Positions 43,274 to 53,609 are shown, numbered from the stretch's first letter. The stretch: 64,000 nt of DNA from Halioglobus sp. (GCA_028825045.1 JAPKAY010000004.1:52567-116566), one strand, 5' to 3'. Notes: generated by a model from the sequence alone, not told the origin. Numbers and translations: made by a program.

Positions 43274-45163
43274 ATGAGTCAATACACCGCTGAAGATATT
43301 GAAGTCCTTACGGGACTTGAGCCGGTGCGCAAACGCCCCGGTATGTATACCGATACGACCCGCCCCAATCACCTTGCCCAAGAGGTTATCGACAACAGTG
43401 TCGATGAGGCGCTGGGCGGCCACGCCAGCGAAATCAGCGTTTCCTTGAATAAGGATGGCTCCGTCACTGTGGCTGACGATGGTCGTGGTATGCCGGTAGA
43501 CATTCACCCGGAGCAGGGTAAGCCGGGGGTGGAAGTGATTCTCAGTACCCTCCACGCGGGAGGAAAATTCTCCGATAAAAACTATCAGTTTAGTGGCGGC
43601 CTCCACGGTGTGGGCGTCTCGGTTGTCAATGCACTTTCCAGTGCATTGGAGGTATTGATTCGTCGCGACGCAAACGTCTATCGCATGACGTTTGCAGGCG
43701 GAGAAAGGACTAGCAAGCTGAAAGTGGTGGACAGTTGCGGCAAGCGCAATACCGGGACTACGCTAACCTTTACGCCCGATCCGCAATACTTTGATTCGGT
43801 AAATTTTTCCGTCTCCAGACTGCGCCATGTACTGCGGGCCAAAGCGGTGCTGTGTCCGGGCTTGAGAGTCAAATTCAAAGATGAGAAAAAAGGCGAGACC
43901 GAAGAATGGTATTTCGAAGATGGACTAAAGGACTATCTCGCGGATGCCACGATTGATTTCCTGGTGATACCCGAAGAACCTTTCGTGGGCAGCTTCAGCG
44001 GTAGCAACTCGGGGGTGGACTGGGCGGTGCAATGGTTGCCTGAAGGCGGTGAGGTGGTTGCCGAGTCTTACGTCAATCTGATACCCACCGTTCAGGGTGG
44101 TACCCATGTCAATGGCATGCGCACGGGTCTACTGGATGCGATGCGTGAGTTTTGTGAGTTGCGCAGTTTGTTACCGCGGGGCGTCAAGTTGACACCTGAT
44201 GATATCTGGGAGCGTTGTTGTTACGTCCTCTCTTCCAAACTGGGCGACCCACAATTCTCTGGTCAGACCAAGGAGCGATTATCTTCCAGAGAGGCAGCCG
44301 CCTTTGTCTCCGGTGTGGTCAAGGATGCTTTTAGCCTGTGGCTGAATCAGCACACTGAAGAAGCAGAGAAGCTGGCAGAACTGTGCATTAGTAATGCCCA
44401 GAGTCGCCTGCGTACGGCGAAACAGGTCACTCGTAAAAAAGTGACTTCCGGACCTGCTCTGCCGGGTAAACTGGCAGACTGTTCCGGGGCAGATCCGGTG
44501 CGCGGCGAGTTGTTCCTGGTTGAGGGTGATTCTGCCGGCGGCTCTGCTAAGCAGGCACGTAGTCGAGAATTTCAGGCCATCCTTCCCCTGCGCGGCAAAA
44601 TTCTAAATACCTGGGAAGTCGACTCCCAGGAGATCCTCGCCTCCCAGGAAGTACACAATATTTCGATTGCTCTGGGAGTAGACCCCGCCAGTGACGACCT
44701 CTCCGGGTTGCGCTATCACAAGGTCTGTATCCTGGCGGACGCAGATTCCGACGGACTGCACATTGCGACGCTCATCTGCGCTCTGTTTGTACGCCACTTT
44801 CATCCGCTGGTAGCAGCCGGTCATGTCTATGTCGCCATGCCGCCGCTGTATCGCATTGATGTGGGCAAAGAAGTGTTTTACGCCCTCGATGAAGCAGAAA
44901 AACAAGGTGTTTTGGATCGTATCGAAGCGGAAAAGAAAAAAGGTAAGGTCAATGTGCAGCGCTTTAAAGGGCTGGGAGAAATGAACCCTCTGCAATTGCG
45001 CGAAACCACTATGGACCCGGACACCCGCCGACTTGTGCGTCTGGTGTTAGATGACGGTGATGACACACATAATATGCTCGATATGTTGCTGGCCAAAAAA
45101 CGTGCTCCGGATCGCAAGGCTTGGCTGGAGAAAAAAGGTGATCTGGCGGAAGTGGTTTCCTGA
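43274..45163 (+). CDS. parE: DNA topoisomerase IV subunit B
   Basis: GHKL ATPase (VIDNSVDEALGGHA; GGLHGVGVSVVNAL) and TOPRIM (LFLVEGDSAGGSAKQARSREFQAILPLRGKILN). Confidence 0.97.
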   Translation: MSQYTAEDIEVLTGLEPVRKRPGMYTDTTRPNHLAQEVIDNSVDEALGGHASEISVSLNKDGSVTVADDGRGMPVDIHPEQGKPGVEVILSTLHAGGKFSDKNYQFSGGLHGVGVSVVNALSSALEVLIRRDANVYRMTFAGGERTSKLKVVDSCGKRNTGTTLTFTPDPQYFDSVNFSVSRLRHVLRAKAVLCPGLRVKFKDEKKGETEEWYFEDGLKDYLADATIDFLVIPEEPFVGSFSGSNSGVDWAVQWLPEGGEVVAESYVNLIPTVQGGTHVNGMRTGLLDAMREFCELRSLLPRGVKLTPDDIWERCCYVLSSKLGDPQFSGQTKERLSSREAAAFVSGVVKDAFSLWLNQHTEEAEKLAELCISNAQSRLRTAKQVTRKKVTSGPALPGKLADCSGADPVRGELFLVEGDSAGGSAKQARSREFQAILPLRGKILNTWEVDSQEILASQEVHNISIALGVDPASDDLSGLRYHKVCILADADSDGLHIATLICALFVRHFHPLVAAGHVYVAMPPLYRIDVGKEVFYALDEAEKQGVLDRIEAEKKKGKVNVQRFKGLGEMNPLQLRETTMDPDTRRLVRLVLDDGDDTHNMLDMLLAKKRAPDRKAWLEKKGDLAEVVS

Positions 45164-45203
45164 CCACTGAAATAGTGCTCTGCAAATTCCCGGACGTAAA
45201 ATC

Positions 45204-45809
45204 ATGGATCTTTTTCAAACCAGTGAGAAGGAGTGTTTGGCTGTTCACGGAGCTGATATCGCCCTGTGGAGGCATGTCGATTTTGGCAATGAGACAGAAC
45301 TCCTTAAGCAACTCATCGCAGACACGCCCTGGAAATCTGAGCAGATAACGGTGTGGGGGAAAACATACATTCAGCCGAGATTAATTGCCTGGTACGGAGA
45401 CAATTCACAAAAATACTCGTACTCGAGCGTCTCGCTGAATGCTCTGCCAATGACGCCCCTATTACTCCGACTAAGAGACCAGGTTGAGGCGTTGTGTGAA
45501 AGCACATTTGATAGCGTTCTATTAAACTATTACCGTAATCAACACGATGGTATGGGCTTCCATGCGGATGATGAACCGGAACTGGGGCCGTGTCCTGCTA
45601 TTGCTTCAGTATCGCTTGGCGCGACACGACAGTTCGTGCTGAAGCATAAAAATCGCAGGGAAGTAAAAAACGTAAAGTTGCCCCTATTGTCTGGAAGCCT
45701 GCTGTTGATGAAGGGAGAGACTCAGAATAATTGGAAACACGGCGTTCCTAAAGTTTCGAAACTTTGTGGACCAAGAGTTAATCTTACCTTTCGTAAAATT
45801 TTATCTTAA
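45204..45809 (+). CDS. AlkB-like 2OG-Fe(II) dioxygenase
   Basis: NYYRNQHDGMGFHADDEPELG (HxD) and WKHGVPK...RVNLTFR. Confidence 0.93.
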   Translation: MDLFQTSEKECLAVHGADIALWRHVDFGNETELLKQLIADTPWKSEQITVWGKTYIQPRLIAWYGDNSQKYSYSSVSLNALPMTPLLLRLRDQVEALCESTFDSVLLNYYRNQHDGMGFHADDEPELGPCPAIASVSLGATRQFVLKHKNRREVKNVKLPLLSGSLLLMKGETQNNWKHGVPKVSKLCGPRVNLTFRKILS

Positions 45810-45932
45810 GCGCGAAAAATTAAAACCCATAGTTATTAATGAACCAGACGAACTGGCAGTCATCGCTCTCCGGACAGGGTGTCGACGGGTCGTGCAATAC
45901 AATGATCCCGCCAGGGATAGGGAGAGAGTAAG

Positions 45933-46244
45933 ATGCAAGAGCCTGTGTATGTGATAGCACAAATCGACGTAAAGGATTATGAGTCGTACCTGACCGAGTA
46001 CGGCTTACCATTACTCGATCAGCTCAATGCATTTGGTGTGGAGGTGCTTACTGCTGCTCCCGACTTCAAAGTGCTGGAAGGGGACTGGGAAGGAAACTGG
46101 ATTGCGATCATGAAATTCCCCAGTGCGGAAGTTTTTAGGGAATTCTACGAATCTGAAAAGTACGCGCCCCTGAAGAGGCTACGGATTGATAAGCTGAGCA
46201 ATACGGGCTCGGTTGTGATGGTCCCTGGCATCAAGTTGCAGTAG
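45933..46244 (+). CDS. DUF1330 family protein
   Basis: YVIAQIDVKDYESYLTEYGLPL...; WIAIMKFPSAEVFREFYESEKYAPLKRLR. Confidence 0.87.
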   Translation: MQEPVYVIAQIDVKDYESYLTEYGLPLLDQLNAFGVEVLTAAPDFKVLEGDWEGNWIAIMKFPSAEVFREFYESEKYAPLKRLRIDKLSNTGSVVMVPGIKLQ

Positions 46245-46433
46245 GCGCGGGGCAACAATAAGTAGTGAGGTGTTTTGGTCTAGATCCATACGCTATCGCT
46301 CTGGAAGGGAGCGCAGCTTTAAGAGATATAAGCGCAAACGATTTATGAACCCGCAGGTGTCGGGGTGCGTGATGAGCCAGTAGCGTATTTGCGTCGTAAA
46401 GAACAGTACGTCTGAAGACCGGCCTCTTACGAA

Positions 46434-47585
46434 CTACAATAAACCCTCAGCACAAGGTCCAGGATTAATCGGGTTACACCGCGCTATATTCCCACCTGGC
46501 AGTTGCACCTGATAGTCGCTGAAATTTGGGTCGGGTACGGGATAATCCGTGCTAATGAAATGGGCGCCGCTAGATAGAGCTGCCTCGCGCTGGCTTGTGT
46601 CACCAGTGCGCGACTGCACAGTATCCGAATCGGGTCGGGTTCGCACCATATAACCCAGTCCCACCAAGAATTCGATATCGCCTGGATTTGACAGCGGATT
46701 ATTGCGCTTCATAAACGCCGCCTCTGGTGTGCCAGCAGGGGAATCGGTGAACAGTATTCGGCCCTCCAGCGATATGTGCCCGTCAATGTAGTGTTCTCTG
46801 GCGCCGCCCCTGTTATCAAGCGCGAACATGATTTTGCCGCGCGCCTGCGAGAGGGGAGGCCAGCCTTCAGTCAAAACCGCTAACTCCAGCGTCACAAAAT
46901 TTCCGCGCACGTCATCAGGCACAATCAGTTGTTCTGGTGGAAACACACTCAGAATTTCCGCATCGATACGGTTGAGCGCTTCCACGCCGAACTCCAGCGG
47001 AATCACAAAATTCAAATTTAGCGGATCGGGGATGACCTCATCCTTGACCTCTACTAATACCGTAATTGGCAGATGGCCCGGGTGATTATCGGACCAGATT
47101 TTGATTTCCGTTAAACAGCGGACAAAGCTAACGCAGGTTGTTTCATAGTCCACTTCCTGAACGTGCAATACCTTCAAGCCCGGCTCATCTAGCTCTGGAA
47201 TGCCTGAGGCGGTGTCTTCGTTTACTAAACTCAGTGCGCGGTGCGTGGCATACAGCCCGCCCTCTGGATCGTCAAAAACATCGAGTTCTATCTGGCGGAT
47301 ACCCTGGTTTTCAAACTGTTGTTGCAAAGGAATATGTGAGTATTCCAGTGTTGGTGCAAGGTCGGGGACATACGCAGTTAATATTTCGAAAAGGTCTGCG
47401 CGAATACGTTTTTTGTAGCTGTTGTGGGTCCCAAGATACTGCACCTGATTCATAAGGATGTCGTCACCAGCTACATCCTGGGGAGAATTTGAAGATGAAT
47501 CGCTGCAGGCACCGATGATCAGCGCAAGACTGGCGGTAGCGACAATGCGGATAGGCCAGAAGTCTTTAGATGTCAGTATTGCCAT
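46434..47585 (-). CDS. Lipoprotein of the Ca2+-dependent PI-specific phospholipase C family
   Basis: Lipobox LIIGAC; MNQVQYLGTHNSYK, QIELDVFDDPEGG, GHLPITVLVEVKD, GAHFISTDYP. Confidence 0.85.
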   Translation of the reverse strand: MAILTSKDFWPIRIVATASLALIIGACSDSSSNSPQDVAGDDILMNQVQYLGTHNSYKKRIRADLFEILTAYVPDLAPTLEYSHIPLQQQFENQGIRQIELDVFDDPEGGLYATHRALSLVNEDTASGIPELDEPGLKVLHVQEVDYETTCVSFVRCLTEIKIWSDNHPGHLPITVLVEVKDEVIPDPLNLNFVIPLEFGVEALNRIDAEILSVFPPEQLIVPDDVRGNFVTLELAVLTEGWPPLSQARGKIMFALDNRGGAREHYIDGHISLEGRILFTDSPAGTPEAAFMKRNNPLSNPGDIEFLVGLGYMVRTRPDSDTVQSRTGDTSQREAALSSGAHFISTDYPVPDPNFSDYQVQLPGGNIARCNPINPGPCAEGLL

Positions 47586-47811
47586 AAGTTGTGCCTGCTA
47601 TTGTTGATAATCACGCTCGTTGAGGATAGTTCATTTAGACACTTTTTACATAATTATGATGGTTCAGCGCCCAGCCCCTTGCTTCACTAACAGCGGGAGC
47701 TATTAGGGAGGCCGTTTTCGTTCGCGCGACGTCCAGTATGCTATACAATAATCAGACAACAGACGGTTCACCACAGCGGTAAAAACCACTGAGTAATGCG
47801 GGAGTAGCACA

Positions 47812-48411
47812 ATGAATATCCTTCGAATCTTCGCCCCCTTGGGGCTTGCAATATGTTTGCTGGCGCCCAGTGGTATGGCTATGGCCGATTGGAAGCTAGA
47901 AAGTACTCAATCGACGATCAATTTCGTTTCTATCAAAAATGACGTGGTTGGAGAAGTACATAACTTTTCTTCATTGCAGGGCTATATAGGCGCCGACGGT
48001 AAGGCTCAGCTGACAATAAACCTGAACAGCGTAGAGACGCTCATCGAAGTGCGCAATGAGCGCATGCGTGAGTTGCTGTTCGAAACTGTTGAGTTTCCCA
48101 CTGCGACCATAAGCGCACAGATAGACCCGGCTCTACTTGCTGCAGTCGCAGAGGGTGTTGTTATGACCACAGAGCTACCGATTACACTGTCACTGCACGG
48201 GCAGGAAAAGGCACTTACGGTAGCAGTAGTGATCGTGGGAGAGGGCGATGGCGGCATACGCATCTACAGCCCTCGCCCGGTGGTGATTAACGCCGGTGAT
48301 TTTGGCCTGGCCGCTGGCGTGGAGGCATTGCAAAAAATAGCCGGCCTCGATGCCATCAGCGCGGCTGTGCCGGTTACGTTGCAATTACTGTTTATTCCCG
48401 CGGAGGCGTAA
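47812..48411 (+). CDS. YceI family periplasmic protein
   Basis: Signal peptide; DWKLESTQSTINFVSIKNDVVGEVHNF; RNERMRELLFETVEFPTATISAQ. Confidence 0.92.
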   Translation: MNILRIFAPLGLAICLLAPSGMAMADWKLESTQSTINFVSIKNDVVGEVHNFSSLQGYIGADGKAQLTINLNSVETLIEVRNERMRELLFETVEFPTATISAQIDPALLAAVAEGVVMTTELPITLSLHGQEKALTVAVVIVGEGDGGIRIYSPRPVVINAGDFGLAAGVEALQKIAGLDAISAAVPVTLQLLFIPAEA

Positions 48412-48523
48412 ACGTTAAGGATGCAGCCTGTGCAGCAAAGCCCATTCAGAACCCCGAGCTGCAGTTTGACCATCGAAGCTCTAAAAAGAGGGGCGTTTCT
48501 ATAGGCCGGTTTTCAGGATGTGA

Positions 48524-50818
48524 CTAATTACCACCGGCGAAACTCTCGTACAGCTGTTGATAGGACTGATTGCCCGGCGCGATTTGCGTTAGTGTTTTGG
48601 CATAGCCTCGCGCTTTCTTGCGTTGGCCAAGCTCTGCGCTGTAGTTAGCAAGCGCAAGCAGCACTTCCTCGCTTTGCGGCACACTGCGCAGTAGCTTTTG
48701 TAGTTGCACCACTGCCTCGGTAGGCTTTCCAAGGTCGTGCAATGCGATGGCGTACACGAAGCGATGCCGGGTGCCTTCCACTTCTACGTCAGCGGCTCTT
48801 TTAAGATACTCAAGAGCGAGATCGGGCTGGCCGCTGCGCGTCTCCAGTAGGCCCAGCGCATGCAGCGTCGGGCCGTGTTCGGGCGCCACGGCCAAAGCCT
48901 GCAGTAATATCTCGCGGGCATCATTGTCTTTTGACTGACCTCGCAACAGATCTGCCAGGTTTAGGTATGCGGGTATCAGCTGCGGGTTGAGATACAGTGC
49001 TTCCCGGTAGGCTGCCTCTGCGGCTTTTTCGTCGCCTGCGGTAATATAAAAAATACCCAGTTGCAGTTGCACCCCAGGCATATCGGCATTCTGTTGGAGG
49101 ATGTTGACGTACTCTTTGAACAGCGTGCGCAAGTTCGCGGCCTGCTTTGGCGTGACCTGATCCAATGGCACCCCCGCCAGTGAAGCGGCAACTTCCATAC
49201 GCACAGTGGTAATGTCATCGTTTATCAATGCCTCCATGAGCTGGAAGCGCTGATGCAGCGGGAGAAAGTCCAGTGCGCGCACGGTGCTGGCCCGAAGCAT
49301 TGGGTCGTCGTCATACAGCAGTTGGGTTGCCGTTTGCAGGGCGTCGCGTCCACCGACCCGGCCAATGGCCTCCATCGCTGTGGCTCGCCAGATGGGCGCA
49401 GTACGTGTGTCTCTGGCTATCTGTGCGAGTTGCGGTACGGCGCGGTTGTCTCCCTGTGCCAGGCGCAGGAATGCGCGAGCAGGATGGCTGCCTGTGTCGC
49501 GGAACTGCACCCCCCACTGTCGCAGCGCTTCCAGTGACCAGGCAGCATCCGTATCCTGGTGACATTTATTACAGGCGTTAGGTGTGTCCATCACCAAGCT
49601 TAAATCCGGACGCGGTATGCGCATGCTGTGATCACGGCGCGCATCCACGCCCATGTAGGTGGTCTCGGGCATGTGACAGTTGGCGCACTGGGCGCCGCTC
49701 GAACCCTGCGGGTGATGATGATGCTGCGTATTGTTATATTCCGTAGGCACATGGCATTGGGCACACACGTCGTTGCCCGAAGCGCGCAATTGCAGGCTGT
49801 GAGGTTCATGGCAGTTGCTACACACCACTCCGGCCTGGTGCATTTTACTCTGCACAAACGAGCCATAGACATAGTCCTCATCCAGAATTTGGCCATCGGG
49901 GTAGTAGAGCGGCCACTGGGGTAGAGCGAGACGATGTGTGTCGAGCAGGTCTGCGCCGTAATGGTAGTCGCCCAGCGTGCCACGGCGGGAATGGCAGCGG
50001 CCGCAACTATCTATCTGGGCATTGGACTGCAGCGGCGTTGTGCGCTTGGCGATAGTGGCATTCGCCGGTAGGGACCATTTTCCGCGTTGGGCCAGGTCAG
50101 TGGGAAAGCCGCCGTGTTCACTGTCTTTCAACTTTCCTTGTTCGGCCAACGCCAGATGTTCTTCTCCGGGACCGTGGCAAGCCTCGCAACCCACGTTCAA
50201 TTCTGCGAACTGCGTATTAAAGGAACGCGTGTCCGCCTGATAATTTTTTTTCAGGTCGGTGCTGTGACACTCCGCGCAGCTGGTGTTCCAGTTTTGGTAC
50301 GTGCCCGTCCAGTGCAACGGGTCTTTGAAGTCAATGGGCTCATCCGGATACAGGTGATACCAGCGTTGGCCACCTCCTGATTCAGCGCGTGCATCCCATG
50401 CAATACTCAGTGCCTGCAATCGCCCCCGCGAAAGTGGCAACAGGTACTGCTGTAGGGGGTCAACGCCAAAGACATAAGCGACTTCAAAATTCTGTAGCTT
50501 GCCGTCTTCCCCGTCGGTATTGACCATGTATTTTTCACCGTCGCGGAAGAATCGCGTAGTGATGCCGTTGTAGGTAAAGGTTGTGTTGTCAAAGTTTCCC
50601 AGCACGGTATCGGGATTCGGCAGTTGCATGGCGAGATCGTGGTGGGAACCTTCCCACAAAGCAAATTCCTCGGCGTGGCACCCCTGGCAGGAACCGGAGC
50701 CTGTAAAGGCGGCTGCGGAGGCCGTGAATAGAAGGGGAATGTAGAGCAACAGTCCCGAGATAATAAGTTTAGCAGGTAGCACGAGGTAGTAACCGAATAA
50801 TTGCAGGTGGCCACACAT
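48524..50818 (-). CDS. Octaheme c-type cytochrome with HEAT-like and TPR repeats
   Basis: Eight CxxCH motifs: CQGCH, CAECH, CEACH, CGRCH, CSNCH, CAQCH, CANCH, CNKCH; then HEAT-like and TPR repeats; N-terminal signal/TM. Confidence 0.92.
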   Translation of the reverse strand: MCGHLQLFGYYLVLPAKLIISGLLLYIPLLFTASAAAFTGSGSCQGCHAEEFALWEGSHHDLAMQLPNPDTVLGNFDNTTFTYNGITTRFFRDGEKYMVNTDGEDGKLQNFEVAYVFGVDPLQQYLLPLSRGRLQALSIAWDARAESGGGQRWYHLYPDEPIDFKDPLHWTGTYQNWNTSCAECHSTDLKKNYQADTRSFNTQFAELNVGCEACHGPGEEHLALAEQGKLKDSEHGGFPTDLAQRGKWSLPANATIAKRTTPLQSNAQIDSCGRCHSRRGTLGDYHYGADLLDTHRLALPQWPLYYPDGQILDEDYVYGSFVQSKMHQAGVVCSNCHEPHSLQLRASGNDVCAQCHVPTEYNNTQHHHHPQGSSGAQCANCHMPETTYMGVDARRDHSMRIPRPDLSLVMDTPNACNKCHQDTDAAWSLEALRQWGVQFRDTGSHPARAFLRLAQGDNRAVPQLAQIARDTRTAPIWRATAMEAIGRVGGRDALQTATQLLYDDDPMLRASTVRALDFLPLHQRFQLMEALINDDITTVRMEVAASLAGVPLDQVTPKQAANLRTLFKEYVNILQQNADMPGVQLQLGIFYITAGDEKAAEAAYREALYLNPQLIPAYLNLADLLRGQSKDNDAREILLQALAVAPEHGPTLHALGLLETRSGQPDLALEYLKRAADVEVEGTRHRFVYAIALHDLGKPTEAVVQLQKLLRSVPQSEEVLLALANYSAELGQRKKARGYAKTLTQIAPGNQSYQQLYESFAGGN

Positions 50819-50906
50819 TACCAGCCCTGTGGTGGTATGGACAGCGCAGCGGATGCTACGATGCTAATGGCTGGAACGGTTAAAAAACAGCGCGGGAAAT
50901 CTTGTA

Positions 50907-51614
50907 ATGAAGCTGGGTATTTTGAAAACGGATGCGGTACGGCCCGAGTGGGTGCCTGAGTTTGGGGAGTACCCTGATATGTTCATTTCATTATTGAGAC
51001 AGGCGGATCCAAGCCTGGAATTTGTGGTGTATGACGTGGAGCTCGAACAGTATCCGGCGGATATTGATGAAGTCGATGCGTACCTTATCACGGGCAGTAA
51101 ATCTGGAGTCTATGAAGACAAACACTGGATCGCGACGCTCATGGATTTTGTTCGGGAACTGAATGACAGGCGCAAAAAACTGGTGGGTGTTTGTTTCGGC
51201 CACCAGTTGGTGGCCGTTGCGCTGGGCGGCAAGGTAGAAAAATCATCTAAGGGCTGGGGAATGGGTTTGCATACCCATCACTTTGAAACCTCGCCTGTCT
51301 GGCACGATCAGGGTGACCCGGATCTGGATATTCTGGTCAGTCACCAGGATCAGGTGGTGATGGCGGCACCCAATGCACAGGTATTGGCAGGAAGCGGATT
51401 TTGTGAGAATGCCGTGTGTCAGATTGGAGGTCACATTCTGACGTTCCAGGGGCATCCGGAATTTATAACCGAATACTCACGCGAAATTATGACGTTTCGA
51501 CGTGAGCGCATTGGGGAGGAAGTCTACGCCTCGGGAATAGCTTCTTTGGGTGGGACCCATGAGGGAGTGCGTGTGGCGCGGTGGATCCTCAATTTTCTGC
51601 ATGCCCCGGACTAA
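50907..51614 (+). CDS. Class I glutamine amidotransferase-like protein
   Basis: LVGVCFGHQLVAVALGG nucleophile elbow; TFQGHPEF. Confidence 0.92.
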   Translation: MKLGILKTDAVRPEWVPEFGEYPDMFISLLRQADPSLEFVVYDVELEQYPADIDEVDAYLITGSKSGVYEDKHWIATLMDFVRELNDRRKKLVGVCFGHQLVAVALGGKVEKSSKGWGMGLHTHHFETSPVWHDQGDPDLDILVSHQDQVVMAAPNAQVLAGSGFCENAVCQIGGHILTFQGHPEFITEYSREIMTFRRERIGEEVYASGIASLGGTHEGVRVARWILNFLHAPD

Positions 51615-51678
51615 TTACGAGACTAGCGCGGTGTCTAAACTGGCCGCAGACAGGAACGCGCTTCGAAATACCAAGAGC

Positions 51679-52119
51679 CTACCAGCTTCCAGTGTTTTCC
51701 ATCGACATCCAGGGCTCCTGAGGCGGCAGAGACTCACCCGTCTGAAGCAACTCGATTGAAATGCCATCCGGGGAGCGGACGAAGGCCATATGGCCATCAC
51801 GGGGCGGGCGATTGATCACTACGCCTTTATCCATCATGCGTTGGCAAGCGTCGTAGATGTTGTCCACTGCGTATGCCAGGTGACCGAAGTTGCGGCCGCC
51901 ATCGTAGTTTTCCGTATCCCAGTTCCAGGTGATCTCGACCAGGGGGCTCTGTCTTTGCTCGGCGTGTTCGACATCATCGGGGGCAGCTAGAAATACCAGG
52001 GTGAACCTGCCTGCTTCGCTGTCATATCGACGTACCTCTGCCAGTCCGAGCTTGTCGCAGTAAAAATCCAGGGTTTCTTCCAGGTCGCGCGCACGTATCA
52101 TGGTGTGCAAATATTTCAT
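51679..52119 (-). CDS. Lactoylglutathione lyase-like VOC protein
   Basis: MIRARDLEETLDFYCDKLGL; NFGHLAYAVDNIYDAC; FVRSPDGISIELLQ. Confidence 0.9.
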   Translation of the reverse strand: MKYLHTMIRARDLEETLDFYCDKLGLAEVRRYDSEAGRFTLVFLAAPDDVEHAEQRQSPLVEITWNWDTENYDGGRNFGHLAYAVDNIYDACQRMMDKGVVINRPPRDGHMAFVRSPDGISIELLQTGESLPPQEPWMSMENTGSW

Positions 52120-53609
52120 GCGTCTTTCCTCTGGGCTGCCTGTTTGCCGGCCAGGCGGCCAGAGAAGGTCGCGTCGCCTACCGACATGCCACTACTGTAA
52201 CCCGCCGCTGTGCGCACCACGCCGCAGGCGGTGCGGCCCGCTGCATAGAGGCCGGGAACCTGTTGTCGCTGTGGGTTCACCACTTCGCCGGTTGGCAGGG
52301 TGTCCAGTCCGCCCAATGTAAAGTAAGGCAGGAAGGTGCCTCGTCCAGGGGTGATATCCAGCGCAACTAATGGCGGCTGCAAGGGTTCCAGCCATTCGGC
52401 AGCCTTGTGACACTGAGTGTCCTCGCCCTTATTGCAGTCCTCGTTATACACCTTGATCGTTTGTTGCAGGGTACCTTCGCGCAGTCCCAGTTCCTCTTCC
52501 AGCTCCTGCACCGATTCGCCGGTGCCGGCCACTTCCGCGCCCATATAGCTGACGCGTTCGTAGTCCGCGTACTGTTCTACCGTGAGGATAAAGTAGATAC
52601 GCTCAGACTGCTGGCGTAGGACGAACGCACCGAGACGACCGTGGTAGACGTCCTCGTTAATAAAGCGTTGGCTTTGATCGTTTATTACTATGCCCCGCGT
52701 CATACTCGCGGGAGGGTAGTAGGGAATACTGATAAACCCTTCATGCATGTTGATCGCGGCACCGCCCACGGACATGCCCATCATGATACCGGTGCCCGTG
52801 TCGCCGGGGTTACCGATCGGGGTATTGCCTGCAGCCAACATAGGCGCGTACTTGGCCACCATTTCCTCATTCATGACAAAGCCACCAGCGCACAAAATCA
52901 CACCCTTGCGAGCACGCACATTGAGTTCCTTTTGATCCGCGCGTATGACCAGGCCGATGACCGCGTCATCGTCATCTACAATGAGTGTCAGTGCGCGAGT
53001 CTCGTACTCGACACTAATTGCGTCACGCCTGTCCACGTTTTCCGTGACAATTTTCATAAACAGCGGGCCGCCGTTGTCACCCTCCACGTAGAGATTATGT
53101 CCCCGGGGGCAGGGTTCCGCCTGTTGTGCGAACGGGTAGGCCTTTTCACTCCCGGTAACCAGTAACCCGTCATCGGTCAGGCACATGATGCCTCGCTCTT
53201 TGTGAAAACTGTCCTTGAAGGGCACGCCGATGTCGACCAGCCATTCAAAGTGGTCTTGACTGTTTTCACAGTAGTTGCGGATTTTTTCCTCGTCGGCCTG
53301 TGGCCCGGCGGACATCATCATGTAGGTAACCATGTCTTCTGTCTTGTCTTCAAAGCCGCAGGCCTTTTGTACCCGAGTGCCACCACTGCCACCCATATAA
53401 ATTTCCGCGCTGGACATGGCGGTGGAACCGCCGCTGGCGCTGGCTACCTCAAAAACAATAACGCTGGATCCCGCATCTGCCGCCTCGATAGCGGCACAAC
53501 CACCGGCGCCACCAAACCCGACAATGGCGACATCCGTTTCTCGGTCCCACTGCTGTACGTCGCGTGCCTTGCGGGGCCGGGAGGGACTGGTTTTTATCTG
53601 GCTGGACAT
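52116..53609 (-). CDS. FAD-binding oxidoreductase (fumarate reductase / 3-ketosteroid dehydrogenase-like)
   Basis: DVAIVGFGGAGGCAAIEAADAG; ASGGSTAMSSAEIYMGG; LCAGGF; GLYAAGRTACGV. Confidence 0.88.
   Translation of the reverse strand: MSSQIKTSPSRPRKARDVQQWDRETDVAIVGFGGAGGCAAIEAADAGSSVIVFEVASASGGSTAMSSAEIYMGGSGGTRVQKACGFEDKTEDMVTYMMMSAGPQADEEKIRNYCENSQDHFEWLVDIGVPFKDSFHKERGIMCLTDDGLLVTGSEKAYPFAQQAEPCPRGHNLYVEGDNGGPLFMKIVTENVDRRDAISVEYETRALTLIVDDDDAVIGLVIRADQKELNVRARKGVILCAGGFVMNEEMVAKYAPMLAAGNTPIGNPGDTGTGIMMGMSVGGAAINMHEGFISIPYYPPASMTRGIVINDQSQRFINEDVYHGRLGAFVLRQQSERIYFILTVEQYADYERVSYMGAEVAGTGESVQELEEELGLREGTLQQTIKVYNEDCNKGEDTQCHKAAEWLEPLQPPLVALDITPGRGTFLPYFTLGGLDTLPTGEVVNPQRQQVPGLYAAGRTACGVVRTAAGYSSGMSVGDATFSGRLAGKQAAQRKDA

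Noticed and set aside
46245-46433. Possible frame-broken coding remnant (YEPAGVGVRDEPVAYLRRKEQYV*)
   Set aside because: Peptide looks coding-like but I could not match it to any family; needs BLASTX before reporting.
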